NCBI RefSeq assembly: GCF_900142205.1
Contig: NZ_FRAA01000001.1
Span: forward strand, 50,889 to 114,888
Direction of reading: 5' to 3'
Source of the DNA: Reichenbachiella agariperforans
Lineage (GTDB): Bacteria; Bacteroidota; Bacteroidia; Cytophagales; Cyclobacteriaceae
DNA: 64,000 nucleotides
Part shown: one piece after another, positions 11,001-18,104 of the stretch
Layout: each line of letters begins with the position of its first letter
How positions within the stretch are numbered: position 1 is the stretch's first letter
Position numbers and translations under genes: made by a program
The notes under the pieces: model-generated
What the model was told of the DNA's origin: nothing
Databases searched by the model: none
Seen by the model: the letters and a program-made list of their open reading frames with translations, nothing else

Positions 11001-14000
11001 AAGCTCAAAGTATCATTGTTCGATTCAAATCTCGCACTAGGCAGCACGGTAAGATTAGTAGGTATATCAATCACAGGTAGATCAGGATCATTGCTGAGCA
11101 CCTGTACGTTGTAGTCGTACTCCCCGAAATCTAACCCGTAGGTATCAAACGGAATAGTATTCACTTCACTAAGCGAAGGTTCTAATTCATAACTTCCATC
11201 AGATTCTACTGTTTCAATGAACCTCTCCATGATAGATGACATATCATCATTGTCCACATATCCACCACTAGCACTGGCAAACAATAGATAATAGAGTCTA
11301 CTTGTACCTGACAATTCATACACGGTGTGTTCATCACTATCACTATATGTATCAAAGCTGTGGTATACAGAACCATTATTTTCTACGATAATGAGATGGT
11401 TCACTGATGGATCAGAGGTGCTATACACTCGCTTAACAAAGCCGAGATACTCCTTGCTCCCAACTCTGTAGGATAAAACTGCACCATCTACACTGCCCGA
11501 ACCATCTGCTCCGAGCCCTCCATTTATACCAAAAGTTTCTAAGTCGCTATAATCTGCCGCGAAGACAAATAAACCTGGGTATTTTGCGGTAAAATAATTT
11601 TCATCTTGGAGATAATAGCTAGTTAGAATCTCACCATTAGTATAACCAATAGGCCCTCCTATGGAAGTATAAAGCCTATTACCCGTATCATACATATCTC
11701 CACCCCCATCACTAATGGAACTCCCTGTTTCTCCATTCGTGAAATCATATCGATTAGGAATCAAAGAATTGATCTCCGTATATGATTCATCTAATGCAGA
11801 TAAAACGTCTTCCAAATCCGTATTTCGAGTACCAGCTGCCATCAATCGATCAATGGCTTGTGAGCTGTATGGCAGCCCTTTGATCTCCAACAAGTCCAAT
11901 TCCTCCTTCGACTTAGTCGTTTGCGCAGTTCCCATATAAGTCTCAGAGGTCGATTCTACAACTACCTCAGTGCTATGTGGATCATTAAGAAATGAATAAA
12001 ACAGTGAACCCAGACCGCTATTCTCTACATTGATCGCTACAGAGTCTACTTGAGACTCATATAGGGTCATGACGATCTGATCCAAATCCACAGAAATTTC
12101 TGGAGCCAATAGACCTATCACATGCACCTCTACTAATAATGAAGGTTCGACAGGATCATTAGTACCTATTGCCAACGAAGTTCTAAATGAACCTTCCTCA
12201 GTTAACAAAAGACTAAATGGAACTTTGATAGAACTATATGCTGCTACAGAATATGCTTTATTTTCAATCTCAAATCGATCGTCGAACGCATTGATCATGT
12301 CAATCTCTAGTATACCCGATCCAGTATTAGAAATTTGTAAAGAGTCTTCATAGAGATGATCCACATAGGCATCTATGGTGATAGTATTAGATAGTTCCAT
12401 ACGAGACTCACCAGCTATAGTCGCATTGATTTCAACTGTGGCGTTACTATCCGTTATAGCATTAGAACTAATCATCCATCTATCAGTATAGCGATTGCCT
12501 TGGTCTAATCCATACAAATCATAAAATATCGGGATAGTTGCCGTTTCACCAGCAGCTAAATAGCCAATTGGATAATTGTACATATAGGTAAAGTCTTCAT
12601 AGATATCAAAGGCTACCAATTTGCCATATTGATTCATAGCCGTCCACATTTTCTCACCATCGAATGACAACCCATCGGTATTCGATACCTCCTGCCCTGC
12701 TACCTGATACAGGCGGTTTTTGTGCGAATAAGATTCCTTTTCATATACATATAAATAGCTTGATTGCTTAATATATAAGGAATTGGCTACTATCGAAAAG
12801 GCCGGATCAGTACTACTCCTACTTATCGAATAACTTAACAACTCTTCCCCCGAATCTTTATCAAACTGATACATCGTATAATTTGACTGGATCCAAAGGC
12901 CTGACTGATCTACTCCAATGTTATTATCATAATACCTACTCTGTAAATTCAGATAATCAATCCCCCCAGTTGTCAGATTGTACTTAACAATTCGACCTTC
13001 ATACGCATCTTGTTCATACAAGAACGCTTCATCTGCGGCAATCGCTACCGACTGTATCGCAACGGATTCTATGGTATCCAAAACTGTTTCACTACTCAGA
13101 TCGTACTTCAGTATCAAATTAGAATTTTGATCCGCTACCCATAGATGGCTGCCGTCCCATGCCAAATCCATCACCTCTTCTACAGGGCTATCTACACTGG
13201 TTTTGTAGCTCCCGATAGATGACACTTCATCCTTTTCACTTTCTGACTTTGCGTCTACCGACTGGTCTTCCAATGGGTCAAAAACTTGAGCGCTTTCCGC
13301 ACTGACTAAATAATTCAAAAGGTCTTCACCGTCATTTGTAATGGTAAAGAAGACCTGTCCAGATAGAGGGTCGTCTTCATCAATATCAATCGTGGTAGTA
13401 TTCACATTCAGTACCGGGGGCAGTGTCGATTTCCCTTTACCTACCAAGACTACCTTGTGGTGCGTGATCGCTTCATGGTCTGTTTGAAACAGAATAGAAT
13501 CCACCCACGAACCTGAGGTTTGTGGGGAGAAAGCTACCTCAAAACTCTGAAATGCCCCAGGAGCTAAAGTCAAGGGATCAAAAGTAAAACTATACTGATC
13601 ACTCGCCATATTCGCTTCGAGCAGTTCAATGTATCCAGTCCCCGAGTTTTGTATGGAGAAGCTCAATAACTCCTGCTGTCCAGGGTACAAATCACTGAAG
13701 AAGACTGTATCTACAGAAGTCAACTCGGGTTGATCCAAGGTATAAACCGATATAGGCAGTCGGTAAGTCTGCAGACTAGATACCGAAGGGTAGCTAAACG
13801 TTAAGAAACTACTATTGCCTCCCCCCACATCAGCTGCACTTAAGGTAACAGGAACTTTTGCGGTCGTGTTAGCAGCTATTGTCACACTGGGTCTATCTAC
13901 ACTGATCCATGAGACTTCTGGCGTAGCGATCTTGACAGTGAGGTCAAACTCACTTGTGTTGACCAAGCGCACTACGACTTCACTAGTTTCCCCTATAGTC

Positions 14001-15523
14001 AATTCCCTACTGACAGAAGCTGGATCGATCTGCACACTTCCAGGGCCTGCACTTCCTGTCCCCACGGCATCAAGCGCACGCGAGGCGTTGAGTCGTCCTG
14101 TCCCGAGTAGCCCCGTATAGCCAAGGTTCAAATCATAAATATCGTCCGTCGTAGACAACAGTGCTTCAGCCAGCCCTTGTCTCGTAAGTCCTGACCCAAA
14201 AGCCTTTGAAACCAATAGTGCTGCTACACCACTCACATGAGGGCAAGCCATAGACGTCCCTTGAAAAAAACCGTAGCTATTCCCAGGCAGGGTACTCAAG
14301 ACACCTTGATTGCTAATATCCGTCTCCCCACCGGGCGCTGATATATCCACCCAACTACCATAGTTAGAGTACCAAGATTTTCGATCTAGATGGTTCGTAG
14401 CAGACACCATAATTACTCCATCTATATCAGCCTTATAATCAAAACTAGTACTAGAGGAGTTACCAGATGAGAAAATAACTAGACCACCCTCCAAGCCACT
14501 ATCTCTACCACCAGCCTCTGAAATATAATATTGAATGGCGTCATAGACAGAACCGTCATAACTACCACCTCCCCAGCTGTTGGATGAAATCACCGACCCC
14601 ATGTCTGCTGCATAAATGTAAGAAGGTGCAGGGTTATAGATAGAATTGGATCCATAGTCATCTCCTAGTCGCATCATCATGATACGTACACCATCACTCG
14701 CACTAGTACCCCCTGCTACACCTGACACCCCAATACCATTGTTGTTCTCTGCGGCGATAGTACCAGATGTATGCGTACCATGTCCGTTATAATCCATCAC
14801 GCTACTCGGATCTCCTCCTGCCACTGCTGCCGCAAAATTGTACCCATAGTAGTCATCTACATATCCATTGTTGTCATTATCGATATTATCACCTGGTATC
14901 TCTCCATTGTTAGTCCAAATCCTATTCTGTAAATCTGGATGGTACAGATCTATCCCCGAATCATGCACCGATACGATGACACGAGCATCTCCTGCCTCCG
15001 TCTGCCATGCATCGAAAAGTGAAATATCTGCCGAAATCAATCCGCCAGTTTGTCCAGTATTCTCATAGTGCCACTGCTCATCGAGACGAGGATCATTGGT
15101 AGACTGAACTGCATCTTCTGCACCAGTACTGTACACCTGAATCGGCTCGACAGCAGCTACGACTTCTATCGCCCCATATGCCGCCATGAGTTCTTCTATA
15201 GAAGTCTCTGCATCAACTCTGATATCATACCAGAGATCTAAACCATAAGCTTGATGTTTGGACTCAAATTTTCCAGCATACGGGAATACTCGTCGCATTT
15301 GCTGAGCAGAAAAGCGTTGGTTGACTTGATCTAAACCCACATTCCCTACCGACAAGTATGTACCTGTTGCTTGAAAACTGTTTTGCTGATTGTTCAGCTG
15401 TAGTTGATGATTTTTTTGGAACTTAACACGGACGACTTTATTGATTAGATCCGCAGATGAACTTTGTCCTGTAACAACAAAGTAAAATGCCATACATACG
15501 ATGGCCAGTAAATATTTTCTCAT
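5072..15523 (-). CDS. Giant T9SS-secreted subtilisin-family (S8) protease, 3483 residues
   Basis: The signal peptide is MRKYLLAIVCMAFYFVVTGQ, followed by a propeptide-like region to about 140. The S8 catalytic domain spans about 150-490, with Asp188 (VSVHDSGID), His248 (NGHGTH), oxyanion Asn355 (SSGN) and Ser424 (GTSMACPHVSG) all present. Then come many choice-of-anchor-D/ASPM-like beta-sandwich modules. Inserted among them are two propeller-like stretches (about 785-1000 and 2755-2945), a GATase-like alpha/beta module (about 1690-1870) and a nidogen-like stretch (about 2170-2320). Two cadherin-like modules follow (about 3220-3400). The end (3404-3483) is a type A T9SS sorting domain beginning MRLYPNPTKEFF and ending QERIVKI. 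The protein should be exported and anchored or released at the cell surface, acting as an extracellular protease or adhesin. It is far longer than ordinary subtilisins. The frame has no interruption. Confidence 0.95.
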   Translation of the reverse strand: MRKYLLAIVCMAFYFVVTGQSSSADLINKVVRVKFQKNHQLQLNNQQNSFQATGTYLSVGNVGLDQVNQRFSAQQMRRVFPYAGKFESKHQAYGLDLWYDIRVDAETSIEELMAAYGAIEVVAAVEPIQVYSTGAEDAVQSTNDPRLDEQWHYENTGQTGGLISADISLFDAWQTEAGDARVIVSVHDSGIDLYHPDLQNRIWTNNGEIPGDNIDNDNNGYVDDYYGYNFAAAVAGGDPSSVMDYNGHGTHTSGTIAAENNNGIGVSGVAGGTSASDGVRIMMMRLGDDYGSNSIYNPAPSYIYAADMGSVISSNSWGGGSYDGSVYDAIQYYISEAGGRDSGLEGGLVIFSSGNSSSTSFDYKADIDGVIMVSATNHLDRKSWYSNYGSWVDISAPGGETDISNQGVLSTLPGNSYGFFQGTSMACPHVSGVAALLVSKAFGSGLTRQGLAEALLSTTDDIYDLNLGYTGLLGTGRLNASRALDAVGTGSAGPGSVQIDPASVSRELTIGETSEVVVRLVNTSEFDLTVKIATPEVSWISVDRPSVTIAANTTAKVPVTLSAADVGGGNSSFLTFSYPSVSSLQTYRLPISVYTLDQPELTSVDTVFFSDLYPGQQELLSFSIQNSGTGYIELLEANMASDQYSFTFDPLTLAPGAFQSFEVAFSPQTSGSWVDSILFQTDHEAITHHKVVLVGKGKSTLPPVLNVNTTTIDIDEDDPLSGQVFFTITNDGEDLLNYLVSAESAQVFDPLEDQSVDAKSESEKDEVSSIGSYKTSVDSPVEEVMDLAWDGSHLWVADQNSNLILKYDLSSETVLDTIESVAIQSVAIAADEAFLYEQDAYEGRIVKYNLTTGGIDYLNLQSRYYDNNIGVDQSGLWIQSNYTMYQFDKDSGEELLSYSISRSSTDPAFSIVANSLYIKQSSYLYVYEKESYSHKNRLYQVAGQEVSNTDGLSFDGEKMWTAMNQYGKLVAFDIYEDFTYMYNYPIGYLAAGETATIPIFYDLYGLDQGNRYTDRWMISSNAITDSNATVEINATIAGESRMELSNTITIDAYVDHLYEDSLQISNTGSGILEIDMINAFDDRFEIENKAYSVAAYSSIKVPFSLLLTEEGSFRTSLAIGTNDPVEPSLLVEVHVIGLLAPEISVDLDQIVMTLYESQVDSVAINVENSGLGSLFYSFLNDPHSTEVVVESTSETYMGTAQTTKSKEELDLLEIKGLPYSSQAIDRLMAAGTRNTDLEDVLSALDESYTEINSLIPNRYDFTNGETGSSISDGGGDMYDTGNRLYTSIGGPIGYTNGEILTSYYLQDENYFTAKYPGLFVFAADYSDLETFGINGGLGADGSGSVDGAVLSYRVGSKEYLGFVKRVYSTSDPSVNHLIIVENNGSVYHSFDTYSDSDEHTVYELSGTSRLYYLLFASASGGYVDNDDMSSIMERFIETVESDGSYELEPSLSEVNTIPFDTYGLDFGEYDYNVQVLSNDPDLPVIDIPTNLTVLPSARFESNNDTLSFENVAVGSTGHAYLFFTNIGSEDLILDEVTVSSSAGFEVVSFTDTVGFQQYGVIEVVYTPTEIEELEAMLSISTNDKTHAVYEIAVKASGVASAILEFEETYVIDTIAVGEKKDRSVTLSNLGTDALSYRLVVEEAVPYRYLAAGIESYRIQSGVYEGGLKAPAQTTNNGKTIAAHTVTPEELAGGFQSLGGKSVLVISSDYSSAVESVVDYLIASESFGYVGYVNSNYGFYFDIDDMKQYDAVLLYDKNGHQNADVLGDVLADYVDLGGGVVSALYESSNRSMGGRWRDEIETYSVYSNQNLQVLWNYDNISMGTVHLPDHLLMNGVNTFNGGISSVRYNATVDDLQPDVDLVASWSDGTPLIVAKELPHARLVDLGFYPVSDSYGGYNWDSSTDGVQIVVNALNYVAGGIAHSNVDWLELSSYSMENLEGGATNEITATISSDETEESLKSARITAYSGDSRVVTRTMQLDVFSDGVSDLVAVDTLDFGSVTIGYTADAMLRILNQGSGATYYYLAGDSLGNFETTYYDSLLTGGFETTGRLIQFTGDEIGHYFETITIKNVTDVQNREVVLSAEVVPPGVIRLNPDSVSLFANYQGQVASSFYIHNEGEADLAFQFGTFHTQHLTQNFKAEEHTPLSFSAIPTKGQVDSRVGYPVSQGIGVDIFGYAFMDSDEDEGPDYLWQDITTTGVEVDLEDDASVMINLPFEFPFYGLRKSSISIGANGVLSFDDHVNNPVNAQIPSGASPNGLIAAFWKDLSPNLGGSIYYVLTDDHLTVQFDAVPDYEQTGVFTFQIQLFASGEIVFYYEEMQGTTENVTVGIEDESGARGLQVAFNTDYVRDGLAVRFVHPQQRIDPALTSGLVQPGDSLEIPFVYHVMDDLGGYYTDYLTVSSNDTINPVSQLKISYFVDAPSSIAVYSDTLMMDTTFLTQVNQRSVWFENDSLGILTVDSIRSASTQFELLFPYYEATSLALNNEVSYRSSTKRLTVNITDIEEVLRAKLVRKKDGVTTEVTDLAFTWEEGNLVISQLLIMSDENQWQLGQGELYLELFSIAHLDGLASYQLLPAPTSVDPYDYSDQFKLLYKPTRIDVDTTMITVYNNSANAPVYQFVAIGNGRASAAQISVSVTELAQVLVVNDSIDQTFRVSNTGSDSLSLSFQSASVSFESNLNPIRLNSINEIASEGESKDNPWIAPYREPTSSDQVSSRMMDESSIGTTFYGSIVTYTDFNLLGYSTTNHPEDFNEIISAGYNTTLAAEFVYGSSTQMYVLDYVGRLSLVDVIEETSYTIFQFPSVGSWTGLTKDPVTGSLYASTETGLYLVDPVTFSTEYVGYFGTSNMIGIAMGESGQMYGYTLEDNLYEIDVRTGAASLVGYIGFDAVFGQDLAYDFKTKAFYMAAYSNANGAELRMVDTNTGMTQSLGALATSYAGTQMTALAFESGVSSSVFSITQQDTVLAPGQNIEVSIEFNSSNLNNGVYTSDLWVNSSDQSNPSVQIPLALTVTGNNAQVGDYIDKLNFGLSTIYDTTYVELQVQNIGKDVLILDLDERVSGFMLVDDANDSVRIGIEETKIIPIQFVPTEPTTYTGEMTWSTNDPDMPVLTVGLSGAGQRSSVELNMDVFSFAFESHRGEELSATYQLSSVGNDTVMYQLIPEDGVTWMRMVKDSSYLQADSTASYDLAISTMDMEIGEYSSYFTLLSNDPYYDSLVVPVALVVYNQEPVHEEALEARLIAIGEDTVSVDLGTYFSDADEDVLSYEVATVGYLNRTLEDGLLTLWGTQFGQGQLQITVTDGQGGKVQTAIDLVANTRPIITKTIGEIYVSMDGEFKESLSLGDYFTDADGHDLMMTVDSSAVAQFVLTDDNDLFIKGTAEGVDTVALVAQDGWHEVSQSFRLVVEKEDMRLYPNPTKEFFQVNFPIELKDELALRLIDLSGNIVKEWTVMPDGDNVFELDIAEVRAGVYLLEMYDGDNRVSQERIVKI

Positions 15524-15818
15524 AAAAATTGGTTGGAAAGACGTGACAGACTTTTTTCCTTTAACGTATTAATAAATAACATCGCAAAATAGTGACTTAC
15601 GACAGAGTATTAACACTTTTTAAGAATTAATCCCCCTTGAAAACTACCCTAGTTATGACAAACTATATCACCAATCTATTTACTAACTGATAATCAATTC
15701 ATTAAGCCAAAAGCATTACCAAAAGCATACAATTGTCAGTAACGGTTTATAGTGCTACTCTTTCCTTAAAAAAACATCAAAATGTAACAAGCCATTTGTT
15801 TTCTAGATATAAATAAAA

Positions 15819-16595
15819 CTACTCTAGCTCTTGCAATGCATCAAAGACCAACTGAGCCACTGCTTTGGCTCCCTCTGGTTGGAAATGGGTGTTGTCATTT
15901 TTTCCTTCTGGGTAATTAGCAAATTGCCCCTCCTGTAGATTCATAAAATAGTGATCAGTCACATACTCCATACCCTTATCACTAAATGCAGACATGGAGC
16001 GTTGATTAAGATCTATGATCAAAACTCCGTATTCCTGAGCAACCTCTATAGCAGCAGTAGGATAGTCTCCATGTACATTACTAAGGCGTCCTTCCTCCCA
16101 AGGATAATTCCGCGCTACTGGGGTAAGAACGATAGGAATGGCTCCCTTTTGCAGACTCTGACTGATGTATAGCCTGAGAAACTCTTTGTAGCCCTCTACA
16201 TCAACATAGCGTTCAGTCTTTTGTTCTGCAGCATCGTTGTGACCAAACTGCATCAGTACTAAATCCCCCTTTTTTAGACCATCATATATACTACGCCACC
16301 TGCCTTCTTGAAAGAAGGTTCGCGTACTCCTACCTCCACGTGCTCGATCATCGACAATCACACTATCTGTACTGATCAGACCTTTCACCAAGGGCAAGCT
16401 ATCTGCTGCAAAAAAAGGTTGAAACACCTGACCCCAGCCAGTCAGAGGGTACCGTGTCGTTATATAACCTCCTTCATAGAGGTTATAATCAGCCATTGTC
16501 GAGTCACCTATCAGGTAAACAGTTGTCACCTTTTTTTTCATTCCACCAGCTGATAGCACCATCATTATTACTACCACGAGCATGCTCTTTTTCAT
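15819..16595 (-). CDS. SGNH/GDSL esterase, rhamnogalacturonan-acetylesterase-like
   Basis: The product is about 258 residues. The ATG at 16595 is preferred because it gives the signal peptide MKKSMLVVVIMMVLSAGG; an in-frame ATG lies 12 bp upstream. All SGNH blocks are visible (numbered from the upstream ATG): GDS with Ser36, RGGRS with Gly near 91-92, GHND with Asn124, and DNTHF with Asp238 and His241. The layout matches the RGAE/YesT family that removes acetyl groups from pectic or other polysaccharides outside the cytoplasm. It is a single gene downstream of no obvious partner. The true substrate cannot be told from sequence. Confidence 0.88.
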   Translation of the reverse strand: MKKSMLVVVIMMVLSAGGMKKKVTTVYLIGDSTMADYNLYEGGYITTRYPLTGWGQVFQPFFAADSLPLVKGLISTDSVIVDDRARGGRSTRTFFQEGRWRSIYDGLKKGDLVLMQFGHNDAAEQKTERYVDVEGYKEFLRLYISQSLQKGAIPIVLTPVARNYPWEEGRLSNVHGDYPTAAIEVAQEYGVLIIDLNQRSMSAFSDKGMEYVTDHYFMNLQEGQFANYPEGKNDNTHFQPEGAKAVAQLVFDALQELE

Positions 16596-16767
16596 CTTGC
16601 CTACCATATCAATAACTATCTTCTTTTGATCAGATTTAATTCTAAACTATCCAACTAAATTAGATACCTGTAGGTATTAAGGCTATTCAATTAGCAACCA
16701 TTTCCTCCCATTTCACATTAGTCATCAAAAGCTCCGCAAAATGTAGCTTAGGTATTACTTCCAAACT

Positions 16768-16787
16768 TCAGAGTGATTTTACTCTGA
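16768..16787. promoter_or_regulatory. Short perfect hairpin TCAGAGT-6-ACTCTGA
   Basis: A 7-bp stem with a 6-nt loop ends 11 bp before the ATG of the decayed dioxygenase. No U-tract follows on either strand. It could be a remnant operator. Nothing else is evident in 16608-16797. Confidence 0.25.
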
Positions 16788-16797
16788 CAAAAAACTA

Positions 16798-17100
16798 ATG
16801 AAAGGAAAAGAACTTATAAAAAAGGGATTGATGAGTATGGGAGGTATTGTGGCTATTCCGGATATATTCAGCAGGTGTAGTGCTGATGATTCTAGCCATA
16901 ATCCCCAGCTCCCAGCGAAACAGCTGGTTTCTTTCCTATAAAAACGCCTGCTGATCTGGCAAGAGAAAATATCATCTCCGACAGAACAGGAGTTGCCTTA
17001 CTGATCAACATCACTATACAAATGATAAAAAAATCCCGATACGACTTTAGGAAACCATCGAAGAAGAACCTACACAATCTCAACAGATAGAAAAGAGAGT
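16798..17100 (+). pseudogene. Decayed N-terminal remnant of an intradiol ring-cleavage dioxygenase-like protein
   Basis: From the ATG at 16798 the frame reads MKGKELIKKGLMSMGGIVAI, followed by a Cys-containing lipoprotein-like stretch, and stops after 47 codons. Moving one frame at about 16917 restores the family motif (P-A-)E-T-A-G-F-F-P-I-K-T-P-A-D-L. It then continues ARENIISDRTGVALLINITIQ to about 17021. This is the conserved ETEGPFP...L..NI..DRTGVPL.I.I block of Bacteroidota intradiol dioxygenase-like proteins. A single lost G (GCGGAAACA to GCGAAACA) explains the first shift, and a second 1-base loss follows at about 17021. The catalytic Tyr/His part is gone. The gene is therefore a truncated, frameshifted relic. 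The family assignment rests on memory of that motif, not on a search. Confidence 0.65.
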
Positions 17101-17114
17101 ATCATTAGAATTCA

Positions 17115-18104
17115 TCAACCAATCATACCTTCTTCTACTAGCTTCTTGATAACGATCTCGGTCATCTCACTTTTAAATTTGAACTCGTCTCTGATATCTA
17201 ACACATAAGCTTTTAGTCGAACGCGAAAAATCGGTTTCTCATGCTTGATCTCATTGATAAAAATGACTGCAATCGGTTTGTTCATGTAGACATACTTGGA
17301 GACCTGTGCTGACTGTGTAGCAATCTCGCGCACCTTGACAGTATCTACGTGGATAGGTAGATAGATCTCTGCGACCACCTGACAGTTGGGTTCTCCAGTG
17401 TTGGCATTGGAGACAGCCTTGTTCATAATTTCGCTATTGGGGATAGATACCAAACTATCATCAGGCGTCAGTATACGAGTAGATCTGAGTCCAATCTCTA
17501 CTACCTCGCCATAGTGCTCTCCTACTTCGATCTTGTCCCCAGAGTTGAAGGGTCTATCGAAGAGAATCATAATCCCTCCAAATATATTCTTCAAGATATC
17601 CTGAGAGGCAAATCCTACTGCCACACCAATCGAAGCAGAAAAAGCCAATATCGTAGCAGCTGGTGGCTGAAACACCCCCATGATAATGATAATCAAAATA
17701 ATGACCCAGCCAGCGATTTTGACCACTGGAATCAAACTCTTGATCGTGATACGGTACTGCGTACTCTTCTCTGCGAACAACTCTAGAATCCGCGAGGTAA
17801 ACTTGATCACAAAGTAGCCCACGACCATAATCACGACTGCCCAAAAAATCTCAGAGAACGAAATCAATTCACTGATATCGGGAGGGTTATCTACGAGTTG
17901 TTTAGTCTTTTCTTTGACGGTCTGTGTAGGTGTTTTTGTACTATCCGATTTGTTCTCAGCGATCGTATCTTTCTTAGCCTCATCTGGATAGATCACACTG
18001 TCCAGCTGCATAAAAGCAGAGTCCAACCGGGTAGTATCTTGCGCATGAGCTACTGGTGCCATGAGACACAGGAGCCATACTAGTATCAACAATCGTTTCA
18101 TCAT
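17115..18104 (-). CDS. MscS-family small-conductance mechanosensitive channel
   Basis: The product is 329 residues. It has the signal peptide MMKRLLILVWLLCLMAPVAHA, a Thr/Lys-rich linker, three transmembrane helices (about 85-180) and the MscS pore helix rich in Ala/Gly (ASIGVAVGFASQDILKNIFGG). The beta domain follows, with RPFNSGDKIEV and the IPNS motif, then a C-terminal alpha/beta domain. It opens under membrane tension to release solutes during osmotic downshock. Its ATG overlaps the TGA of the upstream gene (TGATG), so it is probably translationally coupled to the 981-residue coiled-coil protein. The two may work as a pair. Confidence 0.93.
   Translation of the reverse strand: MMKRLLILVWLLCLMAPVAHAQDTTRLDSAFMQLDSVIYPDEAKKDTIAENKSDSTKTPTQTVKEKTKQLVDNPPDISELISFSEIFWAVVIMVVGYFVIKFTSRILELFAEKSTQYRITIKSLIPVVKIAGWVIILIIIIMGVFQPPAATILAFSASIGVAVGFASQDILKNIFGGIMILFDRPFNSGDKIEVGEHYGEVVEIGLRSTRILTPDDSLVSIPNSEIMNKAVSNANTGEPNCQVVAEIYLPIHVDTVKVREIATQSAQVSKYVYMNKPIAVIFINEIKHEKPIFRVRLKAYVLDIRDEFKFKSEMTEIVIKKLVEEGMIG

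Noticed and set aside
16892-17083. 63-codon minus-strand frame
   Set aside because: It is the complement of the dioxygenase relic, whose plus-strand motifs explain the sequence.
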